From Muribaculaceae bacterium (GTDB taxonomy: Bacteria > Bacteroidota > Bacteroidia > Bacteroidales > Muribaculaceae), in contig JAMPDX010000006.1 of assembly GCA_023665425.1 (NCBI GenBank), positions 1 to 64,000 of the forward strand: a DNA stretch of 64,000 bases. The letters are read 5' to 3'. Position numbers and translations under genes: made by a program. Every line of letters starts with the position of its first letter. Position 1 is the first letter of the stretch. The notes under the pieces are model-generated. The model was not told where the DNA came from, did no database searches, and was given only the letters and a program-made list of their open reading frames with translations. Below are positions 42,863 to 52,245 of the stretch, in pieces.

Positions 42863-44187
42863 TTCTTAATAGTGGGGTTGGATGCTTTTGTGCGAAATGA
42901 GGTAGCCTTGACCTGGGCGGGTGCTTTTGCCGGGTTTATTATGCTCCAATAGGAGTCGCCGTCGGGATAGAAGTTCAGACGACAGATGGAGCGGTTGCCA
43001 TCTTTGTCTTGAGCTGCGATAAGCATGGTAGTCCACTGCTCCACCACATCCTGATCAAAGGTATATTCGCCCAGAGTGTTGATCTGGTATGAGATATCGG
43101 TAGAGGAGGGTGAGGCGGCAATGTCCCAGAGGGTGTAGCCGGCATTCACTTTGTCGTCAACTTCATTCTCACCACCTACATAAATATATGCGTCGAGCAC
43201 ATTGCTGGGGGTTATCTCAAATTGCACTGTGACATGATTATTCCCTTTGCTCTTGTTGAGGATGTTGATCACCGGGCCTTCATTCTCTGCGGCTTTGACG
43301 GTTGCCACCACAGGCTGAGCGTCGTAAATGTCGCCATTGGCATCCACGCCGCGACAGTATAGCACATACTCGCCGGCATCATAGGCGGGCCAGCGGGCAT
43401 CGTTGAGCAGCTCTTCCACGTCCCAGTTTTGGCCAAACGAGCCGTATAGGTAGTCAAGGCCATAGAGAGCTACAAAGCTTTCCATTGAGGACTTCATGCC
43501 ATAGGCGGTGGTGACATACAATAGCTCTTCGGATGTGCCTGAGAAGTCGAAATCGAGAGTGTCGTCATTCTGACCGAGACATTCCACATTCACCTTGTAG
43601 GGGCTCTGACCGGGGGCGAGAGTAGTGAACTCTATAGTGTCGATGTTGTCCTTGGCCTCTTGTGTCACCGGGTCTATCTCCCATACAGCGAGGTAATATT
43701 TTGTGCCCGGCTGCACACTGAAGCGTGAGGTGTAGTATTCATTGCCTGTGCCATCATCTTCATAGTCCTTCTGGGTATATGTCTGAGTACCCATACCAAC
43801 GTAAGCTCCGGATTGCAGGCACAACTTCATCACATAGTCGAAGGTGTCTTGTGATAGCTCGCTCAGCTCCATATTATAGTAAGAGAGGGCTATTACATTG
43901 GCGGAGTAATAAGACACGATGTTGTGAGCGTAAGCAGTGCCTGCCTCTTGGGTAGAGACGGTGTATGTCACAGTGTTTTTGCCTACATTGTCAACGGTCA
44001 GCCACAGTGGGGAGTCAATGACCTGCTCAGGCAGGTTGAAGGTGATGTATTCCACAGCCTTGGCATCATATTTGCCAATGACACGGTTGTCTTTCACCAA
44101 ATAGAGGTTTTCGGGCTCCTCGGCCTTGATGTTGAAGAGGGGAGTAGCCATAAGAGCGACTAAAGCTAATGCGTATATTTTTTTCAT
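42859..44187 (-). CDS. Secreted protein of unknown function, fibronectin-like
   Basis: 442 aa. A signal peptide (MKKIYALALVALMATPLFNI) precedes the pattern LVKDNRVIGKYDAKAVEYIT, a motif recurring at the N-terminus of many Bacteroidales secreted proteins. The rest is beta rich, with fibronectin-like stretches (LWLTVDNVGKNTVTYTVSTQ, TKYYLAVWEIDPVT, EYVLYCRGVDANGDIYDAQP). No catalytic motif is recognised. It may be a surface or cell-adhesion lipoprotein-like factor. It is 9 nt after the gene at 44197 and overlaps lpxB by 4 nt, so three unrelated genes share an operon. Confidence 0.6.
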   Translation of the reverse strand: MKKIYALALVALMATPLFNIKAEEPENLYLVKDNRVIGKYDAKAVEYITFNLPEQVIDSPLWLTVDNVGKNTVTYTVSTQEAGTAYAHNIVSYYSANVIALSYYNMELSELSQDTFDYVMKLCLQSGAYVGMGTQTYTQKDYEDDGTGNEYYTSRFSVQPGTKYYLAVWEIDPVTQEAKDNIDTIEFTTLAPGQSPYKVNVECLGQNDDTLDFDFSGTSEELLYVTTAYGMKSSMESFVALYGLDYLYGSFGQNWDVEELLNDARWPAYDAGEYVLYCRGVDANGDIYDAQPVVATVKAAENEGPVINILNKSKGNNHVTVQFEITPSNVLDAYIYVGGENEVDDKVNAGYTLWDIAASPSSTDISYQINTLGEYTFDQDVVEQWTTMLIAAQDKDGNRSICRLNFYPDGDSYWSIINPAKAPAQVKATSFRTKASNPTIKK

Positions 44188-44196
44188 GGTTTATGC

Positions 44197-44685
44197 CTAT
44201 TTTTTGATTACTTTTACTGATGTATCAGCGCATGATACAATATATACTCCTGCCGGAGCGGCTGACAAGTCAATGGCGGATACTTCGCCGGCACTGATAG
44301 CGGCAGTGGCTACGATGGCGCCTGACATTGAGGTTACGTTAACTTGTTGAGAGTTTGCAGACTTGACGTTCACAACTCCGTCTGTCACAGTGGGCCATAC
44401 GGCAAAAGTGGCATCCGCAATGACACTCTCCACGCTTGACACGTCTGCGCCGATAAGGATGCGGTCAAGATCAGAGTAGGCTACGGTAGAGGGTGACTCA
44501 ACTGCCGGGCTGCTGATTAACTGCACTCCATCGTTGTTGATGTTGATACGGTTGAGCTGAGTGTAGGCCATCTCGATGCGATTGCCTTGCAGGTCAACTA
44601 CCACAACTCCGGGCTCTGAGGCCATTGCTGATGCAGCCATACCGGCTATGCCGGCCAGACCGATTAGTAATTTTGTTATTCTCAT
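44197..44685 (-). CDS. Small secreted protein with T9SS-type C-terminal tail
   Basis: 162 aa. A signal peptide (MRITKLLIGLAGIAGMAASA) is followed by VVVDLQGNRIEMAYTQLNRI, similar to the start of its neighbour at 42859. Residues about 90-162 look like a Por-secretion/T9SS type A C-terminal domain (TFAVWPTVTDGVVNVKSANS, QVNVTSMSGAIVATAAISAG, PAGVYIVSCADTSVKVIKK). It would be transported by the type IX system, then cleaved. Nothing else is between the signal and the tail except short strand repeats. It is the first gene of the unit with the 442-aa protein and lpxB. Confidence 0.65.
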   Translation of the reverse strand: MRITKLLIGLAGIAGMAASAMASEPGVVVVDLQGNRIEMAYTQLNRININNDGVQLISSPAVESPSTVAYSDLDRILIGADVSSVESVIADATFAVWPTVTDGVVNVKSANSQQVNVTSMSGAIVATAAISAGEVSAIDLSAAPAGVYIVSCADTSVKVIKK

Positions 44686-44710
44686 ATTATTATTGGTTGA
44701 GTTTCGGGTT

Positions 44711-44751
44711 CTTAGGTCCCTAAACCATAAATTTTTTTTGAGATGGGGTCT
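44711..44751. repeat. Hairpin repeat similar to the ends of element X1
   Basis: The piece CCCTAAACCATAAATTTT followed by GAGATGGGGTCT aligns with the roughly 38-bp ends of X1 (11331-11368 and 11669-11706). Only this end is present; no mirror copy was found nearby. It fills the gap between the mutS stop codon and the start of the 162-aa gene. Confidence 0.55.
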
Positions 44752-44767
44752 TTGGGAGAGTAAGCTC

Positions 44768-47389
44768 TTATTTGCCGGTGAGCAGGGACTTCAATGTATG
44801 CAGAGTCTGCAGAGCTTGCATGGGGGTGAGGTTGTCAATGTCCAGACCAAGTATGTTGTCTCTAATTTGGGAGAGCAGGGGGTCGTCGAGCTGGAAGAAT
44901 GACATCTGTATTGCGTCGGCAGATGGCCCGTTAGTAACCTTGGATGTGTCGGCGAGGGTGCCGTTGTTGGCCTTGGCACCGGCCTCCTCCAAGGCGGCTA
45001 AAACCTTGTCAGCACGGTTGACGATAGATTGCGGCAGGCCGGCGAGGCGTGCCACATGGATACCGAAGCTATGGGCTGAACCCCCTTTCTGCAGCTTGCG
45101 TACGAAGATGATTTTGCCATTCTTCTCTTCCACGGCAACATTATAATTGGCAATGCGCGGGTAGCTCTTTTCCATCTCATTGAGCTCATGATAATGGGTG
45201 GCAAAGAGGGTGAGCGGGTGTGCATAGGTGTTCTGGTGGATATGTTCCACGATAGACCATGCAATGGATATGCCGTCGTAGGTGGATGTGCCTCGTCCTA
45301 ACTCATCAAAGAGTATCAGAGAGCGAGGCGACATATTGTTGAGGATGGCGGCAGCCTCATTCATCTCCACCATGAAGGTAGATTCGCCAAGAGAAATATT
45401 GTCGCTTGCCCCCACACGAGTGAAGATTTTGTCTACGATACCGATAGTGGCCGCTTCTGCCGGCACGAAGGAGCCTATCTGCGCCATAAGTGTGATGAGG
45501 GCTGTCTGGCGGAGCAAGGCTGACTTACCGCTCATGTTCGGACCGGTGATCATCATTATCTGCTGCTTGTCGGCATCCAGATGCAGCGAGTTGGCTATAT
45601 AGGGCTCGCCGGGAGGCAGCTGTCTCTCAATCACGGGGTGACGGCCGCGTGTGATGTCTATGCGTATCTCGTTGTCCACTGCAGGGCGGATATATCGATA
45701 GTCTTCGGCTACATGAGTGAAGGCCAACAGGCAATCTAACTCTGCCACGACGGCGGAGTTGACCTGTATGGGACGGATGAAGTCGGCAATATATGACACT
45801 AAGTCGTTGAATATCTGAGTCTCAAGCGATGCAATCTTCTCCTCGGCGCCAAGGATTTTCTGCTCGTACTCCTTGAGCTCGGGGGTGATATATCGCTCAG
45901 CATTGACGAGGGTCTGCTTGCGTATCCAGCTTTCGGGCACTTTGTCCTTGTAGGAATTGCGCACCTCTATATAATAGCCGAATACGTTGTTGAAGTTGAT
46001 TTTCAGACTGTTGATGCCGGTGGCGGCAATCTCGCGGGCCAGCATCTCATTGAGATATTGTTTTCCGGAGGATGCCAAGTTGCGAAGGTCGTCAAGTTCC
46101 TCATTCACCCCTTGGGCTACAAAGTTGCCGCGAGATACGAGCGAGGGGGCATCTTCCACTATTGTGGCAGCGATGCGGTTCACCATATCGTCGCACGTGT
46201 CAATCTTGTTGCCGTAATCGCGCAGCTCGCTGCCGGTGGAGCGGATACACGCGCCCTTCACGGGCACCAGTGCGCGCATAGAGTTCTTGAGTTGCACCAG
46301 CTCGCGCGGGCTGACGCGCCCCACGGCCACTTTGGATATGATGCGCTCAAGGTCGCCTACCGTTTCAAGATGCCCCTGCAGGGTCTCGCGTGTGTCAGGA
46401 TGGCGGAAGAAGTACTCTACAACATTGTGGCGTCGCTCGATAGTGGTAATGTCTCGCAGTGGGAAAAGCACCCACCGGCGCAGCAGGCGTGCTCCCATTG
46501 GGGAGACGGTCTTATCGAGGATATCCACCAGGCTTTTGCCCCCTTCGCCCATAGGTGCTATCAGCTCAAGGTTGCGTATGGTAAAGCGGTCCAAACGCAC
46601 GTAGCGGTCCTCATCGATGCGCGACAGTGAGGTGATGTGGGCTATGTCAGGGTGCTTGGTGATATCCATGTAGTGCAACAGAGCACCGGCTGCGATGATG
46701 GCCTCCGGCATGTCATGCACGCCAAACCCCTTGAGGCTCTTGGTCTGAAAGTGGCGCAGCAGGCGCTCCATGGCAGCATCCATGGTGAAGATCCAGTCAT
46801 CAAGCTCGAAGAAGAAGTGCTTGCCGCGGAAGGTGTCGGCGGCCTTCGCCTTCATGCCGCGCAGGATAAGTATCTCTTTGGGGCGTATACTGTTGAAGAG
46901 CTTGTCGATGTAATCGCTGTTTCCCTCGGCACATAAAAATTCGCCGGTGGAGATGTCAAGAAATGCCACTCCTATTTGTTTGGCACCGAAGTAGAGCCCG
47001 GCCAGAAAGTTGTTTTCGCGTCCGCTAAGTATTGAGTCTGAGATATTTACACCCGGAGTCACCAGCTCAGTGATATCGCGCTTCACCAGCTTTTTGGTTA
47101 GCTTGGGGTCCTCTAACTGTTCACAAATGGCTACACGCTTGCCGGCGCGTATAAGTTTGGGCAGGTAAGTGTCGAGGGCGTGATGAGGGAAGCCGGCAAG
47201 CTCTACATGCGAGGCTTTGCCATTTGCGCGACGCGTTAGAGTGATGCCAAGTATCTCGGAGGCGGTGATGGCATCTTCGCTGAATGTCTCATAAAAGTCT
47301 CCAACACGAAATAGCAGCACGGCATCGGGATGTTTCTTCTTCATCTCGAAATACTGCTTCATTAGAGGAGTCTCAACTACTTTTGCCAT
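44768..47389 (-). CDS. mutS: DNA mismatch repair protein MutS
   Basis: 873 aa, the normal length. Recognises mismatches and starts repair with MutL. Domains in order: mismatch-binding ([27 protein letters not shown] with the Phe-x-Glu), connector, core/clamp (about residues 250-560), and the ABC ATPase with Walker [19 protein letters not shown]/Walker [18 protein letters not shown] and [17 protein letters not shown], then the helix-turn-helix tail [13 protein letters not shown]. All key residues are present. The upstream gap (78 nt) and the downstream X1-like hairpin indicate it may be a single transcript. Confidence 0.97.
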   Translation of the reverse strand: MAKVVETPLMKQYFEMKKKHPDAVLLFRVGDFYETFSEDAITASEILGITLTRRANGKASHVELAGFPHHALDTYLPKLIRAGKRVAICEQLEDPKLTKKLVKRDITELVTPGVNISDSILSGRENNFLAGLYFGAKQIGVAFLDISTGEFLCAEGNSDYIDKLFNSIRPKEILILRGMKAKAADTFRGKHFFFELDDWIFTMDAAMERLLRHFQTKSLKGFGVHDMPEAIIAAGALLHYMDITKHPDIAHITSLSRIDEDRYVRLDRFTIRNLELIAPMGEGGKSLVDILDKTVSPMGARLLRRWVLFPLRDITTIERRHNVVEYFFRHPDTRETLQGHLETVGDLERIISKVAVGRVSPRELVQLKNSMRALVPVKGACIRSTGSELRDYGNKIDTCDDMVNRIAATIVEDAPSLVSRGNFVAQGVNEELDDLRNLASSGKQYLNEMLAREIAATGINSLKINFNNVFGYYIEVRNSYKDKVPESWIRKQTLVNAERYITPELKEYEQKILGAEEKIASLETQIFNDLVSYIADFIRPIQVNSAVVAELDCLLAFTHVAEDYRYIRPAVDNEIRIDITRGRHPVIERQLPPGEPYIANSLHLDADKQQIMMITGPNMSGKSALLRQTALITLMAQIGSFVPAEAATIGIVDKIFTRVGASDNISLGESTFMVEMNEAAAILNNMSPRSLILFDELGRGTSTYDGISIAWSIVEHIHQNTYAHPLTLFATHYHELNEMEKSYPRIANYNVAVEEKNGKIIFVRKLQKGGSAHSFGIHVARLAGLPQSIVNRADKVLAALEEAGAKANNGTLADTSKVTNGPSADAIQMSFFQLDDPLLSQIRDNILGLDIDNLTPMQALQTLHTLKSLLTGK

Positions 47390-47467
47390 TAAGAACTTTT
47401 TTAATATAAATTTGAATGTCAGGGCATTATCTCGTCTTTGGTGGTGCCTGACGAGAGATCGTAAGCC

Positions 47468-48862
47468 TTATCCGGCGTAACGTATTTGGGCTTTGCGTAT
47501 CACACGCCAACGGCCATCCTCAAAGATTGCTGTGCCGCTTGCCTCGTTGATGATAGAGGTGGCACCGCGGTTGTTGAGCAGGTTGTGGCCGGCGCAGGCA
47601 TGGATCAGGAAGTCGCGAGGCATTTCTAAGGCGATATCAAAGACCTCCGGGTTCTCGATAACTGAGAATGAGCCTGACACGCCATCCGTAGTGACCAACT
47701 TGAAGATGGAGCGGCCATCGATAAATTTTGCCGATGCTCCCTTGAATACTCCTTCACTATTGGCCTCGGTGAGGTATATGATGCGAGGCTGCTGGCGGCG
47801 TGTTGCTGCAGGGCGCGGTGCACGGGCCGGCTGGCTCATAGTATTAGGTGAACTTGGATTCACCTGGCTTTTGAGGGCGGCAATCTCTGCTTTCAGTCGT
47901 GCTATTTCGCGGTCGCGGCCATCAGGCTCAGGCTCCTGTTCCGGCTGGAAGTTGGAGTAAGCAGCAAAGGGGGACTCATCTTCCGGGTCATTTAGCACAG
48001 TGCTCATAGGTGCATAGCGGCTTGCTTCCTCGGCAGCGCGGCGAGCGACGTAGCGGTCTGATATGGTGGTTCGGGCGCTATGCTGAGTGTGTGCAGGTCG
48101 CGGGGCTTTTTCGGCAGGCTCGGGGTATTCCTCCTCTTCTTCCTCTTCTTCATCATCACTGACTCTGCGGGAGTGTTGGGCACGCATGGTGCGGTTGCGG
48201 TTTTTCTTCATGATATTGAGCGCATACCCCACGAGTATCACGACGATGACCACAAGCACGCACAGCACAATGATGGCTGCAGTGTTGTCAGACTTCTTTT
48301 TTACCGGCACCGGCGCCGGGGGTGTCACCTCTTGTGTCTCAGCCTCAACTGTTTCGTTAATGTCTGCATCTTCCTGCATATCAACCGGTTGCTCTAATTC
48401 ATCGGTTGAAGCCTCTTCAGCCTGAGCATCTTCTTGAGCCGGCTCCTCGGCTGGCTTGGTTTCCTGCACGGTGACAGCTACATTGCCCAACTTCGATTTG
48501 ATTTGGGAAGATGCGTATGACACTGCAAATTGCTTCTTCTTATTTGCACTATTGGGGAAGTCAACGCTCCAATACTTAACAAACTCATCCTTCCCCCAGT
48601 CTGAGAAGTCGCTTTCGTTGGGGGCAGGTATAGATTTGAGCATGTTGATATTCTCTTTTTCAACTCCGGTGAGCTTGGATTCCAATTCAGTCACCGTTTT
48701 CGGATTGATGTTATCCAGATAGCCGGAACCGTTGTTCAAATTGCGCAGACAATATTTATAGGCAATGGCGCGCCCCTGCTCCATCTGGTCGGGGGTAGCG
48801 GCGTGTGTCACAATGCACGAGAGGGTGACAAGCAAAGAGAATATATGTGGTAAGTATTTCAT
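47468..48862 (-). CDS. Single-pass membrane protein with signal peptide, unknown function
   Basis: 464 aa. A signal peptide (MKYLPHIFSLLVTLSCIVTH then AAT) precedes a helical extracytoplasmic region of about residues 22-135 (PDQMEQGRAIAYKYCLRNLN). A low-complexity stretch of Pro/Glu follows, then a single transmembrane helix near residues 194-216 (NTAAIIVLCVLVVIVVILVG). A cytosolic part follows with a run of eight glutamates, a coiled coil (DREIARLKAEIAALKSQV) and a compact C-terminal domain (GVFKGASAKFIDGRSIFKLV ... GRWRVIRKAQIRYAG). The layout suggests a sensor or anchor that links envelope to cytoplasm. Not matched to a named family. Confidence 0.55.
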   Translation of the reverse strand: MKYLPHIFSLLVTLSCIVTHAATPDQMEQGRAIAYKYCLRNLNNGSGYLDNINPKTVTELESKLTGVEKENINMLKSIPAPNESDFSDWGKDEFVKYWSVDFPNSANKKKQFAVSYASSQIKSKLGNVAVTVQETKPAEEPAQEDAQAEEASTDELEQPVDMQEDADINETVEAETQEVTPPAPVPVKKKSDNTAAIIVLCVLVVIVVILVGYALNIMKKNRNRTMRAQHSRRVSDDEEEEEEEEYPEPAEKAPRPAHTQHSARTTISDRYVARRAAEEASRYAPMSTVLNDPEDESPFAAYSNFQPEQEPEPDGRDREIARLKAEIAALKSQVNPSSPNTMSQPARAPRPAATRRQQPRIIYLTEANSEGVFKGASAKFIDGRSIFKLVTTDGVSGSFSVIENPEVFDIALEMPRDFLIHACAGHNLLNNRGATSIINEASGTAIFEDGRWRVIRKAQIRYAG

Positions 48863-48962
48863 GAACAGTGAGTTGTAAAGATATTAATATTAGGTAACTG
48901 TGTCGTATGATGCGTGATGCCCACTCATAACGAGACGAGCGCATGTTTGGGAACAGTAGCTA

Positions 48963-48994
48963 CAAAGTTACAACAATTTTCGAAACCCCACAAA
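48963..48994 (-). promoter_or_regulatory. Promoter of the single-pass membrane protein gene
   Basis: Reading leftward: TTTG (48994-48991), a 20-bp spacer, TAACTTTG (48970-48963). Exact consensus; leader about 95 nt. Confidence 0.75.
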
Positions 48995-49102
48995 CTAAAT
49001 GGCCGCTAAAATATCAAATAATTAACGATAAAAACATGCGTCGAGTTACAAACTCACCGTGACTGTGACTGCAAGCGCCGCGACTGCTTAGATGTTATGA
49101 AG

Positions 49103-49217
49103 AGGGGTGTCCGCAAGTACTCCGACTTATAGTAACCCCGTATACACGCGGCGATAGCCGTGGGTGTGCGGGGTAGGGTAGTCAAACAAAAAGAGTGCGT
49201 AGTCCGCCGATTTACTG
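49103..49217. repeat. Intergenic hairpin repeat, copy D
   Basis: Closest to copy B. It starts with a decayed GGTGTCC/GTACTCC stem, then a core TAACCCCGTATACACG ... GGTGTGCGGGGTA with inner CGGC/GCCG pairing, and the same right-hand module ending CCGCCGATTTACTG. The first stem is weaker than in copies A, C and E. It is in the 508-bp gap between two leftward genes, 3' of the 98-aa lipoprotein gene. The rest of the gap holds only the promoter at 48963 and the terminator at 49315. Confidence 0.8.
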
Positions 49218-49314
49218 TAAAATTTCTTATTTGTATCTGGCTTTGCAGCACAACGCGGCTACATTTGTCCGATGACCCTCTCCGAAGAGAAGGAGATGTG
49301 GCATATATAAAATG

Positions 49315-49346
49315 AAACCGATGTTTCCAATCGGAAACATCGGTTT
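49315..49346 (-). terminator. Terminator of the heptad-repeat lipoprotein gene
   Basis: A perfect 14-bp stem AAACCGATGTTTCC/GGAAACATCGGTTT with a 4-nt loop, 25 nt past the stop codon at 49371. Followed on the minus strand by TCATTTTATA. Confidence 0.85.
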
Positions 49347-49370
49347 ATGTACTTTGATTTCTCGCTGTAA

Positions 49371-49667
49371 TTACTTAGCGGGCTTAGCGGGCTCAGCGGG
49401 AGTCTCAGCGGGAGTCTCAGCAGCAGCTGCGTCCTTAACCTCAGCAGCAGCGTCCTTAACCTCAGCCTCAGCCTCTTTAACCTCAGCCTCAGCGTCCTTA
49501 ACCTCAGCCTCAGCCTCAGCCTTGTTAGCTGTATCCACAGCCTCGGGAGCAACCTGCTCTGCAGCCTCAGGAGCTGTAGTATCGTTAGTTTCACCGTTGC
49601 CGCTCTTGCCGCAAGATACGAGTGCTACTGTAGCGAGCACTGCGAGAGAAAGAATGATCTTCTTCAT
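49371..49667 (-). CDS. Small heptad-repeat lipoprotein
   Basis: 98 aa. A lipoprotein signal (MKKIILSLAVLATVALVSCG) with a clear lipobox Leu-Val-Ser-Cys. The mature part is nearly all Ala, Glu, Val, Lys and Asp in tandem copies of AEAEVKD/AAAEVKD (about residues 52-83), followed by TPAETPAEPAKPAK. The repeat unit of 7 residues is encoded by a near-perfect 21-nt DNA tandem and is prone to length variation. It would form an amphipathic helix like the Lpp/Braun type, but no terminal Lys-Tyr pattern is clear. Transcribed alone with a promoter at 49721-49751 and a strong terminator. Confidence 0.7.
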   Translation of the reverse strand: MKKIILSLAVLATVALVSCGKSGNGETNDTTAPEAAEQVAPEAVDTANKAEAEAEVKDAEAEVKEAEAEVKDAAAEVKDAAAAETPAETPAEPAKPAK

Positions 49668-49720
49668 TTTTTTCTAAGATTTAAAATAATAAAACAATAA
49701 ATTTGCTATCAAAAACGGTG

Positions 49721-49751
49721 CAAAGTTAATGCCTTTTTTCTTACCCGCAAA
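49721..49751 (-). promoter_or_regulatory. Promoter of the heptad-repeat lipoprotein gene
   Basis: Reading leftward: TTTG (49751-49748), a 19-bp spacer, TAACTTTG (49728-49721). Exact consensus; leader about 50 nt. Confidence 0.75.
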
Positions 49752-49891
49752 TTTTTTCATTAAAAAAATCGAGGCAAGTATGTAAATTTAACATATTAAC
49801 ACTTGAAATGTTAAAATTTAGACTGTATTTTAACACTTCGACCCAATTAGCCATATTTCGAACCGTCAAAATCACTTTATCAGCCGTGCCA

Positions 49892-49923
49892 TGTGGCTAT
49901 CTCGTTTTTTTTATGTATTTTTG
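49892..49923 (+). promoter_or_regulatory. Probable promoter of the Ig-like lipoprotein gene
   Basis: TGTG (49892-49895, one mismatch to TTTG), a 20-bp spacer, TATTTTTG (49916-49923). The -7 box is exact, the -33 box imperfect. Leader about 20 nt to the ATG at 49947. Confidence 0.55.
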
Positions 49924-49946
49924 AACTCCAAAACAGACTTGTAATT

Positions 49947-52115
49947 ATGCACATATATTCTAAAGGCTATGAGCGTGCGCTGCTCGTGGTAGGCACCATT
50001 GCCCTGCTTTTCATTTTATACTCATGTGCCAGTATTGGCAATCCCTCCGGTGGCCCGCGCGATGAGGACCCGCCGCGGCTGATGCGCGCCAACCCGATGC
50101 CTGAGAGCACCGGCTTTACCGGCCGCACATTATATCTTGAGTTTGATGAGTTGGTCAACGTCAAAGATGCCTTTACCAACGTCACTGTCTCCCCGCCACA
50201 GGCATCAGCGCCACGCGTCTCCTCCTCCGGCAATCGTGTGATGGTGGAATGGAGCGACCCCTTATTGCCTGACACCACATATACAGTGGATTTCGGCACC
50301 GCTATTGAGGATAATAATGAGGGTAACCCATTGGGCAACTTCTCTATCTCCTTCTCCACCGGACCGACAATCGACTCCTTGCGTATCTCCGGTATTGTGC
50401 TTGACGCTGCTACTCTTGAGCCGCAGCAGGGCATGCTGGTAGGTGTGCATAGCGCCGCTGCTCCCGACTCGGCATTGAAGACCCTCCGCTTTGAGCGTGC
50501 TACTAAGACTGATGACCGCGGACGCTTCACCCTGCGTGGCTTGAAGGCTCAGCCATACAACCTCTTCGCTCTCGGCGATCTCAATAATGATTATCGTCGC
50601 GACAACCCGGCGGAGTTGTTGGCATTCTATCCGGTGCCGATAACTCCATATTCCGAATCGGGAATTGCTTCCGACACCATATATAATATGTTGACCGGCG
50701 CCGTAGATAGCGTGGTGAGCCGCGAGCGAACTGTTTTCAAGCCCAATAACATACTCCTTTCAGTCTTTGACGAAGGCTATAAACCGCAATATCTTGTTAA
50801 ATATGAACGGCCGGACTCCGCACGCCTTCAATTCATTTTTAATGCTCGCTCTGCAGAATTGCCAATACTCGAGCTTATCGGTAATGGTTACTCCGAAAAA
50901 TGGTCAATCACCGAGTATTCGCAATATAAAGATACCGTAACTTACTGGATAACAGAGCCTGCTATAGCCTCTACCGACACAATGCACCTGGCTCTGTCAT
51001 ATAAACGAACCAATCAGCAGGCACAGTTATATGCCGGAACTGATACACTGATGCTCACAAAGCCCAAGGTGAAAGCACCGGCCAAGCGCAAAATGAACAA
51101 GCAACAGCTGGCTGCGGACTCTATAGCCCGCGAGCAGGCGAAGTGGCTCAAATTATCTGTCATGCCCACAGGCAAAATTGATGTCTTTACATCTATGTAT
51201 ATAGAGTCACCTGAGCCCCTAACTCGGTTTGACGTGGGTATGATGCGACTTGAAGAGAAGGTTGATTCTACATATAAGCCATTGCCAATGCCCGAGTTGA
51301 TACCCGACAAGTATGGCAAAGTGCGCTCTTACAGCTTCAAATATCCATGGGAGTATGGCAAGACCTACCGACTAACTATAGACTCGACGGCTATGACGGG
51401 GGTATCCGGGCGTTTTAATGCTACTCTCGCCCAGGAATTTAATGTCAAGAAGCCGGAGGAATATGCGTCGCTGACGCTGCGCCTGATACCCGACACCGTG
51501 CAGGGATTTGTTGAGGTGCTTACAAGTGGAGACCAACCGGTGCAACGCGCCAGGGTACAGAATGGCATTGTGCGGTTCCCGTATCTTGCACCAACCGATT
51601 ATTATGCCCGATTTGTTGCCCGCCCACTCCCTGAGGTACATGTCTCTGACGTGACCTTTAGCAGCAGCAGCGAATTGCTCGGTGAACTCGATATGCACCC
51701 CAAGGATGTTGAAACCGGAGCGGTATCGGCTGCATCAGATAATCCCTCGGAGATAGTGCTGAGCGAGGATAGTGTGCAGGCGGAGGATGTGGTGGATATC
51801 CTTGAGTTTCACACCGGAAATTATGAGCAGCGCATCCAGCCTGACGACGTGTATTACTACCCTAAAGTACTGTCGCTCAAGCGTCACGACCGTTCTGAAC
51901 AATGGGACTTGAATGCCGTAGCTGTGGACCAGCAGAAGCCCTCCGCTATCAAGAAGAATAAGCCAAAGATAAAGTCTGTGCCGAGCAAGCGCAATAAGAA
52001 GGGTACTACTAACTCTACACAGACTGAGGAAGATGACGAGTACTTTGACGTCAATAATAACCCCTTTGACCCCAATAGCAAACGTCGTCGCAGCCAGACC
52101 GGCGTCTCGTATTAA
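49947..52115 (+). CDS. Large Ig-like-domain lipoprotein (Big_5 type)
   Basis: 722 aa. The start at 49947 opens a lipoprotein signal (ALLVVGTIALLFILYSCASI). The N-terminal domain matches Bacteroidetes Ig-like (Big_5) lipoproteins: GNPSGGPRDEDPPRLMRANP, TLYLEFDELVNVKDAFTNV, PDTTYTVDFGTAIEDNNEGN and LGNFSISFSTG. A carboxypeptidase-regulatory-like repeat follows at about residues 145-230 (GRFTLRGLKAQPYNLFALGD). The C-terminus is Lys/Asn rich (KKNKPKIKSVPSKRNKKGTT). It is conserved in Bacteroidales, with no established function; probably at the cell surface. The predicted start agrees with the promoter. It ends at a bidirectional hairpin facing fabF. Confidence 0.82.
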   Translation: MHIYSKGYERALLVVGTIALLFILYSCASIGNPSGGPRDEDPPRLMRANPMPESTGFTGRTLYLEFDELVNVKDAFTNVTVSPPQASAPRVSSSGNRVMVEWSDPLLPDTTYTVDFGTAIEDNNEGNPLGNFSISFSTGPTIDSLRISGIVLDAATLEPQQGMLVGVHSAAAPDSALKTLRFERATKTDDRGRFTLRGLKAQPYNLFALGDLNNDYRRDNPAELLAFYPVPITPYSESGIASDTIYNMLTGAVDSVVSRERTVFKPNNILLSVFDEGYKPQYLVKYERPDSARLQFIFNARSAELPILELIGNGYSEKWSITEYSQYKDTVTYWITEPAIASTDTMHLALSYKRTNQQAQLYAGTDTLMLTKPKVKAPAKRKMNKQQLAADSIAREQAKWLKLSVMPTGKIDVFTSMYIESPEPLTRFDVGMMRLEEKVDSTYKPLPMPELIPDKYGKVRSYSFKYPWEYGKTYRLTIDSTAMTGVSGRFNATLAQEFNVKKPEEYASLTLRLIPDTVQGFVEVLTSGDQPVQRARVQNGIVRFPYLAPTDYYARFVARPLPEVHVSDVTFSSSSELLGELDMHPKDVETGAVSAASDNPSEIVLSEDSVQAEDVVDILEFHTGNYEQRIQPDDVYYYPKVLSLKRHDRSEQWDLNAVAVDQQKPSAIKKNKPKIKSVPSKRNKKGTTNSTQTEEDDEYFDVNNNPFDPNSKRRRSQTGVSY

Positions 52116-52133
52116 TCCTATTAACAAGATACA

Positions 52134-52171
52134 ATAAAAGCTCAATTGACCATGGTCGATTGAGCTTTTAT
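52134..52171. terminator. Bidirectional terminator between the Ig-like lipoprotein gene and fabF
   Basis: ATAAAAGCTCAATTGAC (52134-52150) pairs with GTCGATTGAGCTTTTAT (52155-52171) with one T-G wobble and a 4-nt loop. A and T runs at each end give a U-tract in both directions. Confidence 0.9.
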
Positions 52172-52245
52172 TTGGTATGATATGGGACGTCGGAAGGGCC
52201 GTGACGGCTATATATGACGTCTCAGAATGGTAGTCGCGATAGATA

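Noticed and set aside
46058..46630. Rightward open frame of 190 codons inside mutS
   Set aside because: Antisense to a complete and well-conserved mutS; no signal, motif or promoter supports it.
49371..49540. CRISPR-like short tandem repeat signal
   Set aside because: The repeats are in-frame heptads within a lipoprotein gene, have no spacers and no cas genes nearby.
49312..49677. Rightward Ala/Ser-rich open frame of 121 codons
   Set aside because: It is the mirror of the heptad-repeat lipoprotein gene; the opposite strand has signal peptide, promoter and terminator.
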